Positions 7,094-8,781 of a DNA stretch of 8,781 nt are shown piece after piece. This DNA comes from Bdellovibrionaceae bacterium UBA2316 (GTDB taxonomy: Bacteria; Bdellovibrionota; Bdellovibrionia; Bdellovibrionales; Bdellovibrionaceae). Made by a program: the position numbers and the translations under genes. The stretch covers positions 1 to 8,781 of the forward strand of contig DDVI01000142.1 in assembly GCA_002345205.1 (NCBI GenBank). The letters run 5' to 3'. Numbering within the stretch: position 1 is the first letter of the stretch; every line of letters begins with the position of its first letter. The notes beneath the pieces are model-generated. The model made no database searches, was not told where the DNA came from, and saw nothing but the letters and a program-made list of their open reading frames with translations.

Positions 7094-8257
7094 ATGTTTA
7101 CCTCAAAAAGAACGACATTATCTAATTTTAGCAAATATATCTGCGCAGCAATATTAACGTACTCGTTAGCCACGCTCTCCCAGCGCCGTGATCAAACTAA
7201 CCCAAACAGTCCGAGAAACTTTGACAATATTCAAGTAACCGAAGAAGTACTTTCAACTCGAAACACAAACCTAATTTATGTTGAGATCTTCGACGAAAAG
7301 AGTTTAAAATCTAAACCTTACGCTATTATTGACTCTGATGGCCTGAAAGTAGAGGACAAATTAACTTGTATTTGGGCAGATCCAAAATTTTTTCAGCCAA
7401 TAAATCTATATTTGCCTGGTGATAAAACTTACAAAAAATTTTGTAAAGAAAATTTCGTTATCAATCAGTACGACGACAGTGGAAGTTTCTTTGGTTTCAC
7501 CGTTAAAGACAAAGGAAACTCAGAGTATTACGAAATCGCTAATTTTAACAAGCCTCTATTTATAAAAAAGAAAAATCTAAAAGGATTCTCTTTCCATATC
7601 TCAAATATAAAATTAGCTGAGCAGGAGAAGAAGGACAACTACGAAAATCTCCAAAAACTGATGAGCCTGGACCCAATTTTCAAAACTTTCTTCGATATTA
7701 CTTCAAAATGTATCGAAAAGCGTGACTACAAATGCCTTGAGATTCCTGACGGAAGATGGAATATGATATTAGCCAACTGGGGAGAATACACCTGTGCCTA
7801 TGCCGACGAAAAAATTAAAGAAAAAACATCAGAATTCTGTAAGAAGAACTATGTTTTTTTATGCGGAATTGATGGGATCGACAAGGAAACCTGCAAAGGC
7901 AGAGGGTTAGTTCACAAAGAAGCTTTAAATCACGATCTAAAAAGGTATATAGGCCGTCCAAAAAATGAATTACTAGAAATCGCATTTTGGAATGAGCTGC
8001 AAAAATGTTTTGAATTTAAGGATTATAAAGCCAAATTCAAAATCGAGGTAAATGAGCTAGTGGCTAACTACGACGAAAAATCTGATATAAAATGCGAAAT
8101 AAATAAATTCAAGATTCCTAATTCAAAAAAAACAAAATGGCTTATTAAGAGAATCGAGCTCAATTTACACGGCTGGGAAGGCCAGCCGACCTCTTTAAAT
8201 TTTTATGATAACTATGAAGGAAAGGTAGTCAGGACAATTCAAGACACTGAAGAATAA
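7094..8257 (+). CDS. Exported hypothetical protein with a repeated Cys-x-Glu-x-x-Asp-Tyr-Lys motif
   Basis: The product is 387 residues. The start ATG has AGGA at 7083-7086, 7 bases upstream. Residues 1-14 are basic and Ser/Thr rich, and 15-29 are hydrophobic (signal peptide or N-terminal anchor; the cleavage site is unclear). I do not recognise a named family. The rest is soluble, Lys rich and carries about ten cysteines, suggesting disulphides in an extracytoplasmic compartment. Two copies of a short motif occur about 99 residues apart: KCIEKRDYK (Cys206) and KCFEFKDYK (Cys305). They suggest an internal duplication of a helix-rich module in the C-terminal half. The N-terminal half (about 40-165) looks like a separate beta-rich domain. 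The gene follows the small beta-helix gene by 66 bases and is probably in the same operon, so a role in assembly or in the same surface system is plausible but unproven. Confidence 0.85.
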   Translation: MFTSKRTTLSNFSKYICAAILTYSLATLSQRRDQTNPNSPRNFDNIQVTEEVLSTRNTNLIYVEIFDEKSLKSKPYAIIDSDGLKVEDKLTCIWADPKFFQPINLYLPGDKTYKKFCKENFVINQYDDSGSFFGFTVKDKGNSEYYEIANFNKPLFIKKKNLKGFSFHISNIKLAEQEKKDNYENLQKLMSLDPIFKTFFDITSKCIEKRDYKCLEIPDGRWNMILANWGEYTCAYADEKIKEKTSEFCKKNYVFLCGIDGIDKETCKGRGLVHKEALNHDLKRYIGRPKNELLEIAFWNELQKCFEFKDYKAKFKIEVNELVANYDEKSDIKCEINKFKIPNSKKTKWLIKRIELNLHGWEGQPTSLNFYDNYEGKVVRTIQDTEE

Positions 8258-8436
8258 TTGAAGCAAGATCACCTGCTCTTCGAATTAAACCTGAGAACAA
8301 AATGGAAAAGTATAGATCTTCTATGAAATTTATGTTTCTGTGATTTTATACCCACACGCTTTGATTCCCATAACCCAACTCTGTTGTTAAATCTAACTAC
8401 ATCCTGAGATTTCAGATTGTGAAGTTCACCATCCTA
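8258..8436. other. Convergent intergenic gap with no recognisable element
   Basis: This A/T-rich gap lies between the ends of two converging genes. It holds a weak ATAGA-TCT-TCTAT stem at 8312-8324 and a GTGAA-G-TTCAC dyad at 8419-8429. Neither has a GC-rich stem followed by a T-run on either strand, so I do not call a terminator. No small gene with an SD is evident. Confidence 0.5.
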
Positions 8437-8685
8437 TCAATCGCTAGTAAACATGTTGTCACAAGTAGCCTGCTTGTAGTGGGCCTTTTGACAATCACTC
8501 ATACATTTCCAGTCGGTAGATCGCATGCCGGTTTGCTCATGATGTATCGGCTTCGCATCGGCCTGACTTTCCCAGTACTGCCTTTGCGGCTCCATATCGC
8601 CCTCATAGGCAACATTAAGGCCCCTGGCAAAATTACCGTTCGCGCAGCCAGATAATAGCACCCCGATGATTATTACTGCCTTCAT
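8437..8685 (-). CDS. Small outer-membrane-type lipoprotein with a Cys-x3-Cys-x9-Cys tail
   Basis: The product is 82 residues, starting at the ATG complementary to 8683-8685. That start has a very strong SD (AGAGGAGGTG, complement of 8688-8697). A longer frame beginning at 8727 would add 14 residues with no SD and would bury the signal peptide. The N-terminus MKAVIIIGVLLSGC is a lipoprotein signal with lipobox LLSG|C14. Ala at +2 predicts outer-membrane sorting in diderms. The mature part is hydrophilic and ends with DWKCMSDCQKAHYKQATC (Cys61, Cys65, Cys75). It resembles a family of tiny proteobacterial lipoproteins with a KCMxDC motif, in which a fourth Cys usually follows but is missing here. 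Function is unknown. At about 49% G+C it differs clearly from the plus-strand operon it faces. Confidence 0.82.
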   Translation of the reverse strand: MKAVIIIGVLLSGCANGNFARGLNVAYEGDMEPQRQYWESQADAKPIHHEQTGMRSTDWKCMSDCQKAHYKQATCDNMFTSD

Positions 8686-8687
8686 AA

Positions 8688-8697
8688 CACCTCCTCT
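8688..8697 (-). promoter_or_regulatory. Strong ribosome binding site of the lipoprotein gene
   Basis: On the minus strand AGAGGAGGTG precedes the ATG with TT between. GGAGG is complementary to 8690-8694, leaving 4 bases to the start codon. This is nearly a full anti-SD match and fixes the start at 8685. Confidence 0.75.
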
Positions 8698-8712
8698 GCC
8701 ACGTATCGGTTG

Positions 8713-8722
8713 GGCTATAGCC
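8713..8722. promoter_or_regulatory. Perfect 10-bp palindrome in the lipoprotein leader
   Basis: GGCTATAGCC is self-complementary and lies 28 bases upstream of the lipoprotein ATG. A TATAAC-like -10 candidate (complement of about 8730-8736) is just upstream on the minus strand, so the palindrome would fall close to or just after the transcription start. It could be a repressor site or chance; no regulator is recognisable. Confidence 0.25.
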
Positions 8723-8781
8723 AACATCTGTTATAATTCACTAAAGGTAAGCAAAAGAGTAAACGATCCAACTCGCCTAGT

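Noticed and set aside
8312..8324. ATAGA-TCT-TCTAT stem as a terminator between convergent genes
   Set aside because: The stem is five mostly A/T pairs with a 3-base loop and no T-run, too weak for an intrinsic terminator.
8419..8655. Plus-strand open frame opposite the lipoprotein gene
   Set aside because: It has no SD and no recognisable protein features. The minus-strand frame has a lipobox and a near-perfect SD, so this is an antisense shadow.

Overview
The window looks like a low-G+C accessory block in a Gram-negative, probably diderm, bacterium. Evidence for this is exported multidomain proteins, clear Shine-Dalgarno (SD) sequences and a lipoprotein with a classical lipobox. The style of the proteins (PKD beads, sugar-binding-like sandwiches, left-handed beta-helix fibres, small Cys-rich lipoproteins) recalls Bdellovibrio-type predators or other Deltaproteobacteria-like lineages. 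That placement is an inference from protein character only; no taxonomic marker gene is present.

Layout: 1-214 is a noncoding leader ending in a strong SD. 215-6493 (+) encodes a giant exported protein of 2092 residues. Its order is: N-terminal hydrophobic export segment, a small beta domain, two PKD domains, an Ig-like domain, two more PKD domains, further beta-sandwich domains including one that resembles a family 4/9 carbohydrate-binding module, a LAS-type (MepA-like) zinc peptidase core, and a long Asn/Ser-rich left-handed beta-helix. 6512-7027 (+), 18 bases downstream, encodes a small secreted left-handed beta-helix protein. 7094-8257 (+) encodes an exported, lysine- and cysteine-containing protein of unknown function, preceded by a bulged hairpin that abuts its ribosome binding site. 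The three plus-strand genes are probably one transcription unit. 8258-8436 is a 179-base gap with no gene and no convincing terminator. 8437-8685 (-) encodes an 82-residue outer-membrane-type lipoprotein and converges on the operon.

Working model (inference): the operon makes a cell-surface or secreted assembly in which PKD/Ig beads act as a stalk, the sugar-binding-like and MepA-like domains act on peptidoglycan, and the beta-helix forms a rigid terminal fibre. The small beta-helix protein is a possible partner or cap. The most notable observation is the complete set of MepA-type zinc and catalytic residues (His1201, Asp1208, His1304, His1307, His1309) inside a giant adhesin-like protein. 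The lipoprotein gene is about 49% G+C, whereas five 60-base stretches counted inside the operon average about 32%. The operon may therefore be horizontally acquired, or belong to a low-G+C class of surface genes.
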